A stretch of 33,264 bases of DNA from an uncultured Lachnospiraceae bacterium (lineage in GTDB: Bacteria; Bacillota; Clostridia; Lachnospirales; Lachnospiraceae), in assembly GCA_910585605.1 (NCBI GenBank), contig CAJUFL010000045.1, forward strand, positions 1-33,264, given 5' to 3'. The notes beneath the pieces were generated by a model. It saw only the letters and a list, made by a program, of their open reading frames with translations, made no database searches and was not told where the DNA came from. Made by a program: the position numbers and the translations under genes. Of this stretch, positions 7,049 through 15,527 are shown piece after piece (within the stretch, counting starts at the first letter, position 1; every line of letters begins with the position of its first letter).

Positions 7049-7296
7049 GTGGCAGGATTTTTGGAGCTTGAACAGCAGTTGGCACAGCTTAGTACGGATA
7101 ATCCACAGATATTTGATGCAGGCAGACTCAAGAGGGGTTTTGTAAGGAGTATTGGAGGCGGTTTCCCAAGCCTCAAGTGCAGGAGAATGACTTGGATGAT
7201 TTTTTTAGTCTGCTGGAAGGTGGTATAAATTTGAACACAGAAGAAGAGGACGCAGGGGGAGTAATCCGGTTTGTGCCAGCAGAAGCATTAACCTAA
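7049..7296 (+). pseudogene. Short frame split by a -1 frameshift, downstream of the JAB-like gene
   Basis: From GTG 7049 a frame reads FLELEQQLAQLSTDNPQIFDAGR and then loses protein character before a stop at 7226-7228. A second frame, open from 7117 to a TAA at 7294-7296, carries a plausible acidic continuation (ENDLDDFFSLLEGG, then EEEDAGG). Joining them needs a single -1 shift, for a product of about 82 residues. In the shared zone, G GGT TTT (7135-7141, in frame) is a classical slippery heptamer, and a 5-bp GAGGC/GCCTC stem follows at 7155-7174. So this may be a decayed gene, a sequencing indel or a programmed frameshift. The first frame is also in phase with the JAB-like gene past its stop. 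No family recognised. Confidence 0.4.
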
Positions 7297-7322
7297 AGAA
7301 GAATTCTGCCGATATAATATAT
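7289..7322 (+). promoter_or_regulatory. Candidate sigma-28 promoter for the 25-gene glycan operon
   Basis: TAAC (7289-7292) lies exactly 15 bases before GCCGATAT (7308-7315), ten of twelve matches to TAAA-N15-GCCGATAA. A TATAAT (7313-7318) overlaps the block, but nothing like TTGACA lies 16-18 bases upstream, so sigma-28 is the better reading. The leader to ATG 7417 would be about 95 bases and contains a hairpin around CCATAA/TTATGG (7345-7364). Use of this promoter would tie the operon to flagellin expression. Confidence 0.55.
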
Positions 7323-7416
7323 GTAAGTGTGGTTTTATGCCAGTCCATAACCTTATTGTTTATGGGAAACAAGGATAATACCGCATCACAAAAGCTCACG
7401 GAGGAGGATATACAGC

Positions 7417-8724
7417 ATGGGACAGATAATCAATGGGATGAAGTACTGGGGACAGCTTCTGCTTTTGCCAATCTATTGGTTATCTTTTTTATTTCCAAGA
7501 GATAAGCATATCTGGCTGTTTGGATCCACTTTTGGGAGACGGTTTGCGGATAATCCCAGATACCTTTATCTGTATGTGAACCAGCATAGTGACAAAGCTT
7601 CTATACTGGTGAGGAATAGAATTGCAGCTTGGAAAAAACAGGGACATGCTTTTACGGAGGATGAGGACTGTAGAGAAATTCGTCCCATATGGATCAGCCA
7701 TGATAGGGGAATCGTGGGTTTTTTAAATGAGAATGGATATGAAGCGTATTATTATCATTCCTTAAAAGGAATCTGGTATGCGTTAAGAGGCAGGGTGTAT
7801 CTGTTTGATAATTATTCCAAGGATATCAGTTTCTGGCTCAGCGGCGGGGCGGTGAAAATAAATCTCTGGCACGGTGTGGGCAATAAATGTATTAATTATG
7901 ATAATATGCACGATAAAGTGCGGCATCCCCAAAATGCATGGGAACGGTTTAAGTACTTTCCGAGACGCTTATCCGATGAGAAACCCAATCATTATATTCT
8001 TGCTACATCACCGATGATGGGCAGGATTTTTGCAAGGGCGTTTCAGGTGTCGGGAAATCATGTGATTGAAGCTGGTTATCCAAGAAATGATATTCTTTTT
8101 GGAGAGCCGGATTTAGAAAACCTATATCAAAAAGAAGAACGGATTTTGATGGAATATATAGATAAGTGGAATGATGAGGGGAAAACCGTTCTTGGATATC
8201 TCCCCACGTTTCGTCCCTCAGAAGTAAAGTTTTTTGAGGTCTGCGACTTAGCGGAATGCAATGCATATCTAAAGGCAAATGATATGATGCTTGTGTGCAA
8301 GCTGCATCCCAAATCTGCCTGCAAAGAAACATTTGAAAAGATAAAATATTCCAATATATATATTGTTCCGGCTAATGTTGACGTGAACTGCTTTCTTGGC
8401 AGACTGGATTTGTTGATAGCAGATTATTCATCCGTATACAGTGATTATATGCTGCTGGACAGACCGGTGGTGGCATTTCACTATGATTATGAAGAGTATT
8501 CGAAGGATACGAGAGAGGGATACTTTGATTTTGAAGAATATATGCCGGAGATTAAGGCACATAACCTGCAGGAACTGGAGGAATGTATTTTACAGGTTTT
8601 GCAACGGGATATGGCAAGAGAAAAGAGAAATGCATTTCGGGGAAAGCTATATAAGAATATCGATGGCAGGTCAGCATACAGATTAGTAAAAGAGATTAAG
8701 CGCATATTAATAATGAAGCTGTAG
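7417..8724 (+). CDS. CDP-glycerol glycerophosphotransferase-family transferase (TagF/TagB-like)
   Basis: This family transfers a phospho-group such as glycerol phosphate from a CDP carrier to a growing glycan. The 435-residue protein shows the family landmarks in order: a hydrophobic N-terminus (about 8-27) for membrane association, NLWHGVGNK, GYPRNDILF, LGYLPTFRPSE, KLHPKS and ADYSSVYSDYMLLDRPVVAF. The ribosome binding site GGAGGAGG precedes ATG 7417. It is the first gene of the large operon, next to a cytidylyltransferase and a LicD protein. In Clostridioides difficile a related protein (CD0244) takes part in adding phospho-N-methylthreonine to a flagellin GlcNAc, as I recall; an analogous flagellin role is possible. 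The CDP-linked group it uses cannot be read from sequence. Confidence 0.87.
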   Translation: MGQIINGMKYWGQLLLLPIYWLSFLFPRDKHIWLFGSTFGRRFADNPRYLYLYVNQHSDKASILVRNRIAAWKKQGHAFTEDEDCREIRPIWISHDRGIVGFLNENGYEAYYYHSLKGIWYALRGRVYLFDNYSKDISFWLSGGAVKINLWHGVGNKCINYDNMHDKVRHPQNAWERFKYFPRRLSDEKPNHYILATSPMMGRIFARAFQVSGNHVIEAGYPRNDILFGEPDLENLYQKEERILMEYIDKWNDEGKTVLGYLPTFRPSEVKFFEVCDLAECNAYLKANDMMLVCKLHPKSACKETFEKIKYSNIYIVPANVDVNCFLGRLDLLIADYSSVYSDYMLLDRPVVAFHYDYEEYSKDTREGYFDFEEYMPEIKAHNLQELEECILQVLQRDMAREKRNAFRGKLYKNIDGRSAYRLVKEIKRILIMKL

Positions 8725-8775
8725 TTTAGGAAAAGAATCATGTTCCAGATGCAATACATGATAGCGGAGGCATAT

Positions 8776-10593
8776 ATGGAAAATAGATACGAAAAAAGAT
8801 TAAAAGATATTATACAAAAGTATGATATGCATTGTGATAGTGTGATAGATAGTACATATATATATAGTCTGATCGTAAAAATGTTCCAGCAGCATTGTGC
8901 AAACAAGAGAATTGCATTATGGGGGGCAGGCCGCAGCAATTCCATTACCAGCCATGCTTCCGTTATTTTGAGTAAATATAGTTCCCAGTTACAGGGGATG
9001 GTTTGTCTGATCGATTCTGACAAAAAGCTTCAGGGAGGGGAAATGCTGGGTTTTCCGATTATCAGTCCGGAGGCTGCCGTGGAAAAAAATCTAGATTTAA
9101 TTATCGTTGCTTCCCGTGCCAGTGCAGAATCCATTAAGAAGAGTATCGCGGACGTTCTTCCTGCATGTGAAGTACTGGATATTTATCAGGAGCTTAAGAA
9201 TCAGGGTATAGAATTGTTTTATAATTTTTATGAGGAAAAAAGCCAGTATGTCAGGCTGTATGAGCTTCGTAAAGAGTATGAGGCAGCTTTGCAGGGGCAG
9301 GCAGAGAAAGAAGCATTACGAGAGCTGATCGCCGCTTATCTTGCGATCCGTGATTTTGTGTATGGATTTCATTATGCCCAATGCTATTGCAGTGCCGGTT
9401 ATGATGGGGATGGAAAGATGCAGGAGATGGTCCGGGAAATCCGGCAGTTGATAGAAGAGGTACAGAATAAGAACCAAAACAGGGAGAAGGACATAACGAT
9501 TTATTTTATTGATTCTGTCCGGGCAATGGACGTAATGGACCGCTTTGAAGGTGATGTTAGATTCCGGTTTATCGAGCCGTACCTGAAACAGTCGCTTGTA
9601 TTTAGCAATGTGTATTCTACAGGTCCTACCACATATGAAAGTCTGATCGGTATCCTTACGAAACAGTATTCGTATACGAAGGATGTATATGCAGATAATT
9701 TTATGTTTGATATAGAGGAAGTACCATTTTTGAAAAAGGCATATGGGAAAGATATGGCGATTCATTTTTATGTATCGGAAGAATATAAGATTATGAAGCC
9801 TGACAACCGGATTTATTTTGATAACCATGTGCATATGACGGAAAAGCTGTGGAATCTGGCATGTAATAAAGCAGTAAGCAAAAAACCGGTGTTAAGTTTT
9901 GCGTATATCGTATGGGAACTGCATTTTCCGCTGCTTTGCGGCTACCTGAACAATAAGCCGGAGATTAACAATTTTTCCGATGTGGGACTTAAGGATATGT
10001 CAGGTTATATTGAAGGTCAGTTTGAAGACTGCTTTGCTTATGTGGATAAAGAATTTTTATATTATGAAGACATATTGCATGATAAAGGATATTCTGTATT
10101 TTTTAGTGATCATTCCCAGGTTGTGTATGACAGGGAGCATTGCTGGCCGTTTTATAAATATTATAATGACCCGGAAAAACAGACACATTGTATGCTGACG
10201 CTTCGTGGTCCGGGTATTTCTGCTGGTATTTATGATTCCTATACCAGTATGATTCACTTTAATGATATTCTTTGTAAATATCTCTTTGATGGAGCTGATC
10301 AGATAGAAGAAGATGACATTGTAAGGTATCAGTATTATAATATTCATAATTGGGAATTGCGCAGGCTTGCCGCAGAAAAAGGATATTTGGATTATATTGA
10401 CGGCATGAACTGCTATGCTTCCAGGGAATATGTATATATGGTTAATATTCATGGCAGACAGGAAGTATACAAACGAGGGAATCCAATAGATGATATTGTC
10501 GAAACGGAGGAAGGGAAGCAGTTTATCAGTGCTGTGACGGCAAGATTTGATACTGCATTTCCAGATTTCTTGCTGGATAGAATAAAGGGATAG
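8776..10593 (+). CDS. Rossmann-module plus alkaline-phosphatase-superfamily (sulfatase/phosphotransferase-like) protein
   Basis: Residues 44-140 are the small Rossmann-type module seen repeatedly in this operon (IALWGAGRSNS, CLIDSDKK, LDLIIVAS). After a helical linker, residues 240-560 look like an alkaline-phosphatase-fold domain: IDSVRAMD (D246 as a likely metal ligand), STGPTTYES (281-289, Thr as likely nucleophile) and FFSDHSQVV (442-450, the Asp-His metal pair). Relatives add or remove phospho-ethanolamine, phospho-glycerol or sulfate. Those transferases normally act outside the membrane, but this protein has no signal peptide or membrane helix, so it should work in the cytoplasm. ATG 8776 follows GGAGG at 8766-8770; an in-phase ATG at 8740 lacks a site. 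The exact substrate is unknown. Confidence 0.75.
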   Translation: MENRYEKRLKDIIQKYDMHCDSVIDSTYIYSLIVKMFQQHCANKRIALWGAGRSNSITSHASVILSKYSSQLQGMVCLIDSDKKLQGGEMLGFPIISPEAAVEKNLDLIIVASRASAESIKKSIADVLPACEVLDIYQELKNQGIELFYNFYEEKSQYVRLYELRKEYEAALQGQAEKEALRELIAAYLAIRDFVYGFHYAQCYCSAGYDGDGKMQEMVREIRQLIEEVQNKNQNREKDITIYFIDSVRAMDVMDRFEGDVRFRFIEPYLKQSLVFSNVYSTGPTTYESLIGILTKQYSYTKDVYADNFMFDIEEVPFLKKAYGKDMAIHFYVSEEYKIMKPDNRIYFDNHVHMTEKLWNLACNKAVSKKPVLSFAYIVWELHFPLLCGYLNNKPEINNFSDVGLKDMSGYIEGQFEDCFAYVDKEFLYYEDILHDKGYSVFFSDHSQVVYDREHCWPFYKYYNDPEKQTHCMLTLRGPGISAGIYDSYTSMIHFNDILCKYLFDGADQIEEDDIVRYQYYNIHNWELRRLAAEKGYLDYIDGMNCYASREYVYMVNIHGRQEVYKRGNPIDDIVETEEGKQFISAVTARFDTAFPDFLLDRIKG

Positions 10594-10604
10594 GGGGGAC
10601 TTGT

Positions 10605-11348
10605 ATGAAGGTGCTTTTAATGGCAGCGGGAAAAGGAACGAGAATCAGCCGGTATATTGAAGGAAAACCAAAATGTACCATTGACATTGGGGAAACCACA
10701 CTGATTGAATATACGATTCAGGAACTGCTCAAATATAACATAGATGAAATGGGTATGGTGCTGGGATATCATAGTGAAGAGATTAAAAAATTATTAGAAA
10801 AATATCATATCAAATATTATTATAATTATTTTTATGACGTCACCAACAGTATCGCATCTGCCTGGTTTGCAAAAGAATTTATGGATGACGATATCATTTT
10901 GATGAATGCGGATGTGTATTTAGAGGAAAGGCTGATCAAAGAGGTTTTCGAAGAAAAGAAGAGCCCGGTCTTATTTTCTGACAGCAGCCGGAAAGAAGAG
11001 GCTGATTATAAGTTTTATTATGAGGACGGTCAGCTGATAAAATATGGGAAAGAATTGACAGGTGAAGATGTTTCCGGAGAATATGTAGGTGTGGCAAAGA
11101 TCAACAAAGAATTTCTTCCCTTATTTTTGAAACGTCTTCAGGAACTGATTGAAGCAAAACAGCATCATATGTGGTGGGAAGATGCTCTGTACTCATATGT
11201 GGGTGAAGAGAAGATTTATATCAATGATATCAATGGAATGTTTTGGGATGAGGTGGATTATATTGATGAATATGAACGGATTCTGAAGCATAGAGGATAT
11301 GAGATTAATTTTGATATCAGTGTAAAGAAAACGATATCAGTGATATAA
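10605..11348 (+). CDS. LicC-like sugar/choline-phosphate nucleotidyltransferase
   Basis: This is a 247-residue nucleotidyltransferase with the loop LLMAAGKGTRI (residues 4-14), the lysine-bearing GKPKCTIDIG and the acidic metal site MNADVYLE. It resembles LicC-type cytidylyltransferases, which make CDP-choline, and the related group that activates phospho-amino compounds. The GGGGG-type binding site lies just before ATG 10605. Together with the downstream methyltransferase, PLP enzyme and LicD transferase it would supply a CDP-activated phospho-compound. CTP as the nucleotide is inferred from this context, not seen. Confidence 0.83.
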   Translation: MKVLLMAAGKGTRISRYIEGKPKCTIDIGETTLIEYTIQELLKYNIDEMGMVLGYHSEEIKKLLEKYHIKYYYNYFYDVTNSIASAWFAKEFMDDDIILMNADVYLEERLIKEVFEEKKSPVLFSDSSRKEEADYKFYYEDGQLIKYGKELTGEDVSGEYVGVAKINKEFLPLFLKRLQELIEAKQHHMWWEDALYSYVGEEKIYINDINGMFWDEVDYIDEYERILKHRGYEINFDISVKKTISVI

Positions 11349-11411
11349 TAAAAGATGATTTGTTCACATGGTCAAAATTAAATGAGGTGGCAGAAGAAAG
11401 GGATATGAGAG

Positions 11412-12164
11412 ATGGATGAACATAGAATTTATGAGGATAAAGCAGATATTGATGGACAAAATACCAGAGATTTCTATAACAGGAGAGCAAAGCAGATGGA
11501 GGATATGGAGTGTCCTTATACTGCGGTACTGTTAGGGGATCAGAATCCGGACCATGCGGCGAAATGGAATATCTTTGAACATGAAAATATATTGCCCCAA
11601 TTGCAGATTACAAAAGAAAGTAATGTTTTAGATATCGGCTGTGGTATGGGAAGATGGGCGGAACAGGTGATTCCCTTATGTAATTATTACTGCGGGGTGG
11701 ATTTTTCCAGCGAGATGATCAAAGTTGCAAAGCAGCGCAGTCAGGGACGGGAGGGGAGTTTTGAATTTCTTAATTATTCTTTTCAGGAACTGATAGAGCA
11801 GAAAAAAGAGGAATTTCAAGGTAAATTTGACCGCCTGATCATTGCAGGGGTCTGTATGTATATCAATGACAAAGAGTTGCCGGAATGTCTGGAAACACTG
11901 CTCACTTTTTTTAAGAAAGACAGTATCTTTTATCTGACGGAGACGGTAGGGGTGGAAAAAAGACTGACCTTAAAAGAATTTTATTCAGATACCTTAAAAT
12001 GTGACTATGACGCCATTTACCGGACACCGGAGGAATATAAGAATTATTTTAAGGTGATAGAGAATGCCGGTTATCAGGCATTGCAGCAGGGCTTTTTGCC
12101 AAAGCTGAATAATGAAGAAGGCTTTTCGGAGACGGACCGCTGGTATTCCATTTATAGGAATTAG
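11412..12164 (+). CDS. SAM-dependent methyltransferase
   Basis: This 250-residue class I methyltransferase has motif I as VLDIGCGMGRW (residues 72-82), followed by an acidic residue after the second strand (GVDFSSEMI). Its position between the LicC-like cytidylyltransferase and the PLP enzyme suggests that it methylates the small phospho-linked group, for example on nitrogen, as in the N-methylthreonine of C. difficile type A flagellin glycan. That link is inference; the family also includes O- and C-methylating enzymes. ATG 11412 has a modest binding site (AGGG at 11399-11402). Confidence 0.83.
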   Translation: MDEHRIYEDKADIDGQNTRDFYNRRAKQMEDMECPYTAVLLGDQNPDHAAKWNIFEHENILPQLQITKESNVLDIGCGMGRWAEQVIPLCNYYCGVDFSSEMIKVAKQRSQGREGSFEFLNYSFQELIEQKKEEFQGKFDRLIIAGVCMYINDKELPECLETLLTFFKKDSIFYLTETVGVEKRLTLKEFYSDTLKCDYDAIYRTPEEYKNYFKVIENAGYQALQQGFLPKLNNEEGFSETDRWYSIYRN

Positions 12165-12179
12165 CGGTTTTGCAGGCTG

Positions 12180-12202
12180 CCAATTTTGCTTTGCGAAATT
12201 GG
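12180..12202 (+). repeat. Intra-operon hairpin
   Basis: A 10-bp stem with one G-T pair (12180-12189 with 12193-12202) and a 3-base loop lies 9 bases before the ribosome binding site of the PLP enzyme. No T run follows, so it is not a terminator. It could be an RNA processing or stability element. Confidence 0.45.
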
Positions 12203-12225
12203 TTACGAAAGACGGAGGCAGAGAT

Positions 12226-13287
12226 ATGTATTATGTAGATGAAAACGTTAAAAATTGTGTAAGGATTTTTCCAGAGCAGGGAAGATATGAGTATCACCGT
12301 TACGATATGAATGAAAATCCTGAAGGGCTGCCAAAGGATTTTGTGGATTCCGTATTAAAAGAGATTACACCGGAGTTTCTGGCAACCTATCCGGAACCAG
12401 ACAGATTTCTGAATAAGTATGCCAGGTATATTGGCGCAGATTATGAAAATGTGCTTACCACAAATGGTTCGGATATGGCAATCCGCTATCTTCTGGAGGT
12501 ATTTTGTGAAAGAGGAAAAGAAGTCGTCACGGTAACACCGTCTTTTGAGATGTATGCAGTCAATTGCAGTATTCTGGGACTCAGGCATAAAGCGGTCAGC
12601 TACAGAGAGGATTTATCGATTAATGTGGATGAGATTGTAGATGCGGTTTCCGAAGAAACAGATATTGTGGTATTGTTAAACCCCAATAATCCTGTTGGAA
12701 ATGCCTATACAGAGGAGGAGCTGGAGCGGATTATTGATAAGGCGAAGCAGTGCGGCGCCATTGTGATTATTGATGAGGCATATCATTATTTCTATAAAAA
12801 GACATTTTTGCCGTATGCATTAGAAAGAAGCAATGTTGTGGTACTTCGAACGTTTTCCAAATTGTTTTCCTTAGCGGCATGCCGGCTGGGGATTATTATC
12901 AGCAGTCCTGATATTATCGGGTATGTTAAGAAATCCAGGCTGACCTTTGAGGTGAATTCGTTAGCACTGTTATTTGCAGAACGATTGATGGACCATCCGG
13001 AAGTGATAGACGATCTGGTTAAAACAGCGGATGCGGGTAAAAAATATGCCATCAGCCGCTTAAGCCAGGAAGGCTATGAGGTCAGGGATTGCAGGGGGAA
13101 TTTCATTTTAGTGAAACCTAAGAAGGCTCCAAAGGAAGTAGAGAAGGCCTTGAGGGAACAGGATAAGATATTGATCAAAACCTATGGAAATGAGTTATTA
13201 AAGGACTATATCAGAATATCCACCGGGACAGAGGAAGCAATGGAATTTTTTGTGGATAAGTTTCTATTAGAAGATACAGTAAGTTAA
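12226..13287 (+). CDS. HisC/CobD-like class I/II PLP-dependent aminotransferase (or decarboxylase)
   Basis: This 353-residue PLP enzyme of fold type I shows NPNNPVG (152-158), DEAYHYF (183-189), SKLFSLAACRLG with the PLP lysine at K212 and the phosphate-binding Arg near R220. It most resembles histidinol-phosphate aminotransferases and threonine-phosphate decarboxylases, which handle phosphorylated substrates. It is unlikely to be for histidine synthesis because its neighbours are all glycan genes. In C. difficile a protein of the flagellin-glycan locus joins a nucleotidyltransferase to such a domain; here the two are separate genes in the same operon. ATG 12226 follows GGAGG at 12214-12218; an in-phase ATG at 12112 overlaps the previous gene and is not used. 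Confidence 0.82.
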   Translation: MYYVDENVKNCVRIFPEQGRYEYHRYDMNENPEGLPKDFVDSVLKEITPEFLATYPEPDRFLNKYARYIGADYENVLTTNGSDMAIRYLLEVFCERGKEVVTVTPSFEMYAVNCSILGLRHKAVSYREDLSINVDEIVDAVSEETDIVVLLNPNNPVGNAYTEEELERIIDKAKQCGAIVIIDEAYHYFYKKTFLPYALERSNVVVLRTFSKLFSLAACRLGIIISSPDIIGYVKKSRLTFEVNSLALLFAERLMDHPEVIDDLVKTADAGKKYAISRLSQEGYEVRDCRGNFILVKPKKAPKEVEKALREQDKILIKTYGNELLKDYIRISTGTEEAMEFFVDKFLLEDTVS

Positions 13288-14604
13288 ATGATGAGTAAGC
13301 AGGTGCGGGAAATGATATCAGGCAAGGGATTTAAAAAATTAAAAGCAAATATTCAATATGGAGATTACTATAGGGACGCTGTAAAAGAAATGCAGCAGCT
13401 TTTTAGTAAATACAAAGAAGAGAATAAACATATTGTTATTTGGGGAGCAGGTTTAAAGGGAAATGCCTTTCTTACATTAGCTGACCCTGACTGTAAATAT
13501 GTAGAAGCTGTTGTAGATATGAAAGAATCTTTGCATGGAACCCGTCTTGCTACGGGGCACCCGATTGTTGCAAAGGAATATGTGATAACAAATGCTGTCG
13601 ATGTGGTATTTGTTATGAATGAACTGTTTTATGTGGATAACTATTTTATGCTGGATAAGATGGGATATCAGGGATTGCTGTTTGATATGGATTATCTGAT
13701 AAAACATAAGGTGAAGTGGGAAAATATTTATCGGATTGATTTTGAACAGGTGGATTTAAAAGATGATAAGCTGTTTGGGTATGAGCTGTCGGATATTCAG
13801 TATAAGATACTTGAGATTCTCCATGAAGTAGATACTATTTGTAAAAAGAACCAGATTACATATTTTTTGGAAGCAGGAAGTGCGTTAGGAGCCAAGAGAT
13901 ATAACGGGTTTATTCCTTGTGATGACGATATTGACATTGCTTTATTAAGGGAGGATTATGAAAAATTTATTGAATGTGCAAAAAAGGAGCTCCCGGATGG
14001 CTTTTTCATCCAGAAAATGAAACCGGACAGCCAGTACCCATATCCTTATGCACAGGTTGTGATGGATCATACCTGTTTTGTCCGATATGATTTTAAGGAT
14101 TTGAAGATGCATCTTGGCATTCATATAGATGTGGCACCTATGGATAATGTGCCGTTAGACAAAGATTTACAGGCAAGGCAGTTTGAAAAAGTACGAAAAA
14201 TTACTAAGCTGATTCGTACAAAGCTGCTGCCACAGCATTTTAACGGGAAGAATCCTTTTAAGAGATTGATTGTTAATTCTTCATACTATTTATTGAAATT
14301 TATTCCACTAAGGCTGCTGATGTGGATACAGTGGAAAGAAATGACCAGATATGATAAAATGGATACGGAATATGTAGGAGATTTGTGTACACATTATAAA
14401 AAATTACCAGTATTTGAAAAGGACAAACTGATACCGGTATCCAAGTGCAAATTTGAAGATTTAGAATATCCGGTACCTGGGGACATTGAATATTATTTGG
14501 GTATTATGTATGATGACTATAAGAAACTGTCCCCAAGGGAGAACGGAAGCGTAAAGTATAATTTGATAGCAGTTTCACTGGAGCATAATTATAAAGAAAA
14601 ATAG
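13288..14604 (+). CDS. Rossmann-module plus LicD-family phosphotransferase
   Basis: LicD proteins transfer phosphocholine or similar phospho-groups from a CDP carrier to a sugar. Residues 48-140 form the operon's recurrent Rossmann-type module (HIVIWGAGLKGNAF, then AVVDMKE). Residues 168-390 are the LicD domain, with YFLEAGSALGAKRYNGFIPCDDDIDIAL split around residues 192-219; the DDDID at 212-216 is the catalytic metal site of this nucleotidyltransferase-fold family. The ATG directly follows the TAA of the PLP gene with no clear ribosome binding site, so translation is probably coupled. Its donor may come from the LicC-like enzyme at 10605. ATG 13291 is an equally possible start. Confidence 0.85.
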   Translation: MMSKQVREMISGKGFKKLKANIQYGDYYRDAVKEMQQLFSKYKEENKHIVIWGAGLKGNAFLTLADPDCKYVEAVVDMKESLHGTRLATGHPIVAKEYVITNAVDVVFVMNELFYVDNYFMLDKMGYQGLLFDMDYLIKHKVKWENIYRIDFEQVDLKDDKLFGYELSDIQYKILEILHEVDTICKKNQITYFLEAGSALGAKRYNGFIPCDDDIDIALLREDYEKFIECAKKELPDGFFIQKMKPDSQYPYPYAQVVMDHTCFVRYDFKDLKMHLGIHIDVAPMDNVPLDKDLQARQFEKVRKITKLIRTKLLPQHFNGKNPFKRLIVNSSYYLLKFIPLRLLMWIQWKEMTRYDKMDTEYVGDLCTHYKKLPVFEKDKLIPVSKCKFEDLEYPVPGDIEYYLGIMYDDYKKLSPRENGSVKYNLIAVSLEHNYKEK

Positions 14605-14644
14605 CTGTTTATTATAGAATATGACGATAAGGGAGAGTAGTATT

Positions 14645-15508
14645 ATGAATCATATTACGCTGGCTGCCGCGATAACGCTTTATCATCCGGACGATAAAGT
14701 GGCAGATTATATTATAAGCATCAGACCCTATTTTGGAATGATTTATCTGTATGACAACACAGAATCAAAAGATTGTACAGATAAGATGAGGGCTCGTTTT
14801 AAAGACCAGCCGGGAATTAAATATGCAGCAAAGAATCTGAATAAAGGGCTGGCACATGGTCTGAATGCGTGTTGTAATGCGGCATATAAAGAGGGGTTTC
14901 AGTGGATTATGCTGTTTGATCAGGACAGTGTAATTACAGAGGACTTAGTTATTGGAATGTGCGACTTTATAGAAGAGTATGATGAAGAAAAGCTTGCAAT
15001 TGCCTCTCCCATGATTGATGACTTTAAAAATCGCAGTGTAAAGGAGAAAAAAGCAAAACGCAAGAAGGAAGTCATTACCAGTGGAATGGTATTAAAGCTG
15101 GAAGCATTTAACAAGAATGGTTATTTTCTTAATGCATTGTTTGTAGACGCTGTGGATATTGAATACTGCCTAAGACTTGCTAAAAATGGTTATTTCATTT
15201 TAGAAAATAATCAGGTTAAGCTGGCGCATAATCAATACGACTGCCAGCAAGTGCTAGGGGGTTATAAAATTAATAAATATTCTGCATTACGGCATTATTA
15301 TATTGCCAGAGGCTATTGCTATATTATGGAGCATTATGATTATGAAAAAACGTATCTGGAATATTTTAAACAGGAGAATACAAGGAGGTTTTGGGGAATG
15401 CTCCTATATGATAAACACAGACCCAGGAAATTATTGGCGGTCATGCTGGGTATTATAGATTATAAATTGGGGAAATTTGGAAGATGCAGATGGAGAGTGT
15501 TATATTAA
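14645..15508 (+). CDS. Glycosyltransferase family 2 (rhamnosyltransferase-like)
   Basis: This 287-residue GT-A glycosyltransferase begins with a strand and the ITLYHPDD motif, continues with YDNTES (36-41) and NKGLAHGLN, and has the metal-binding FDQDS at 91-95. This pattern is typical of the GT2 group annotated as rhamnosyltransferases, but the true donor cannot be inferred. It has no membrane segment and should act in the cytoplasm. GGGAGAG at 14631-14637 fits ATG 14645 better than the in-phase ATG at 14621. Confidence 0.86.
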   Translation: MNHITLAAAITLYHPDDKVADYIISIRPYFGMIYLYDNTESKDCTDKMRARFKDQPGIKYAAKNLNKGLAHGLNACCNAAYKEGFQWIMLFDQDSVITEDLVIGMCDFIEEYDEEKLAIASPMIDDFKNRSVKEKKAKRKKEVITSGMVLKLEAFNKNGYFLNALFVDAVDIEYCLRLAKNGYFILENNQVKLAHNQYDCQQVLGGYKINKYSALRHYYIARGYCYIMEHYDYEKTYLEYFKQENTRRFWGMLLYDKHRPRKLLAVMLGIIDYKLGKFGRCRWRVLY

Positions 15509-15527
15509 AGAAAGAGAGGTTGTTGGT

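Noticed and set aside
8487..9023. 178-residue minus-strand frame across the end of the CDP-glycerol-type gene and the next gene
   Set aside because: It spans two well supported + genes, is rich in Ile/Ser/Cys like a mirror frame, and has no start signal.
9316..9834. 172-residue minus-strand frame inside the alkaline-phosphatase-fold gene
   Set aside because: Antisense shadow of a gene with clear active-site motifs; no family resemblance.
12226..13287. Histidine biosynthesis hisC
   Set aside because: The fold fits, but all neighbours are glycan genes, no other his gene is present, and phospho-threonine-type substrates suit the context better.
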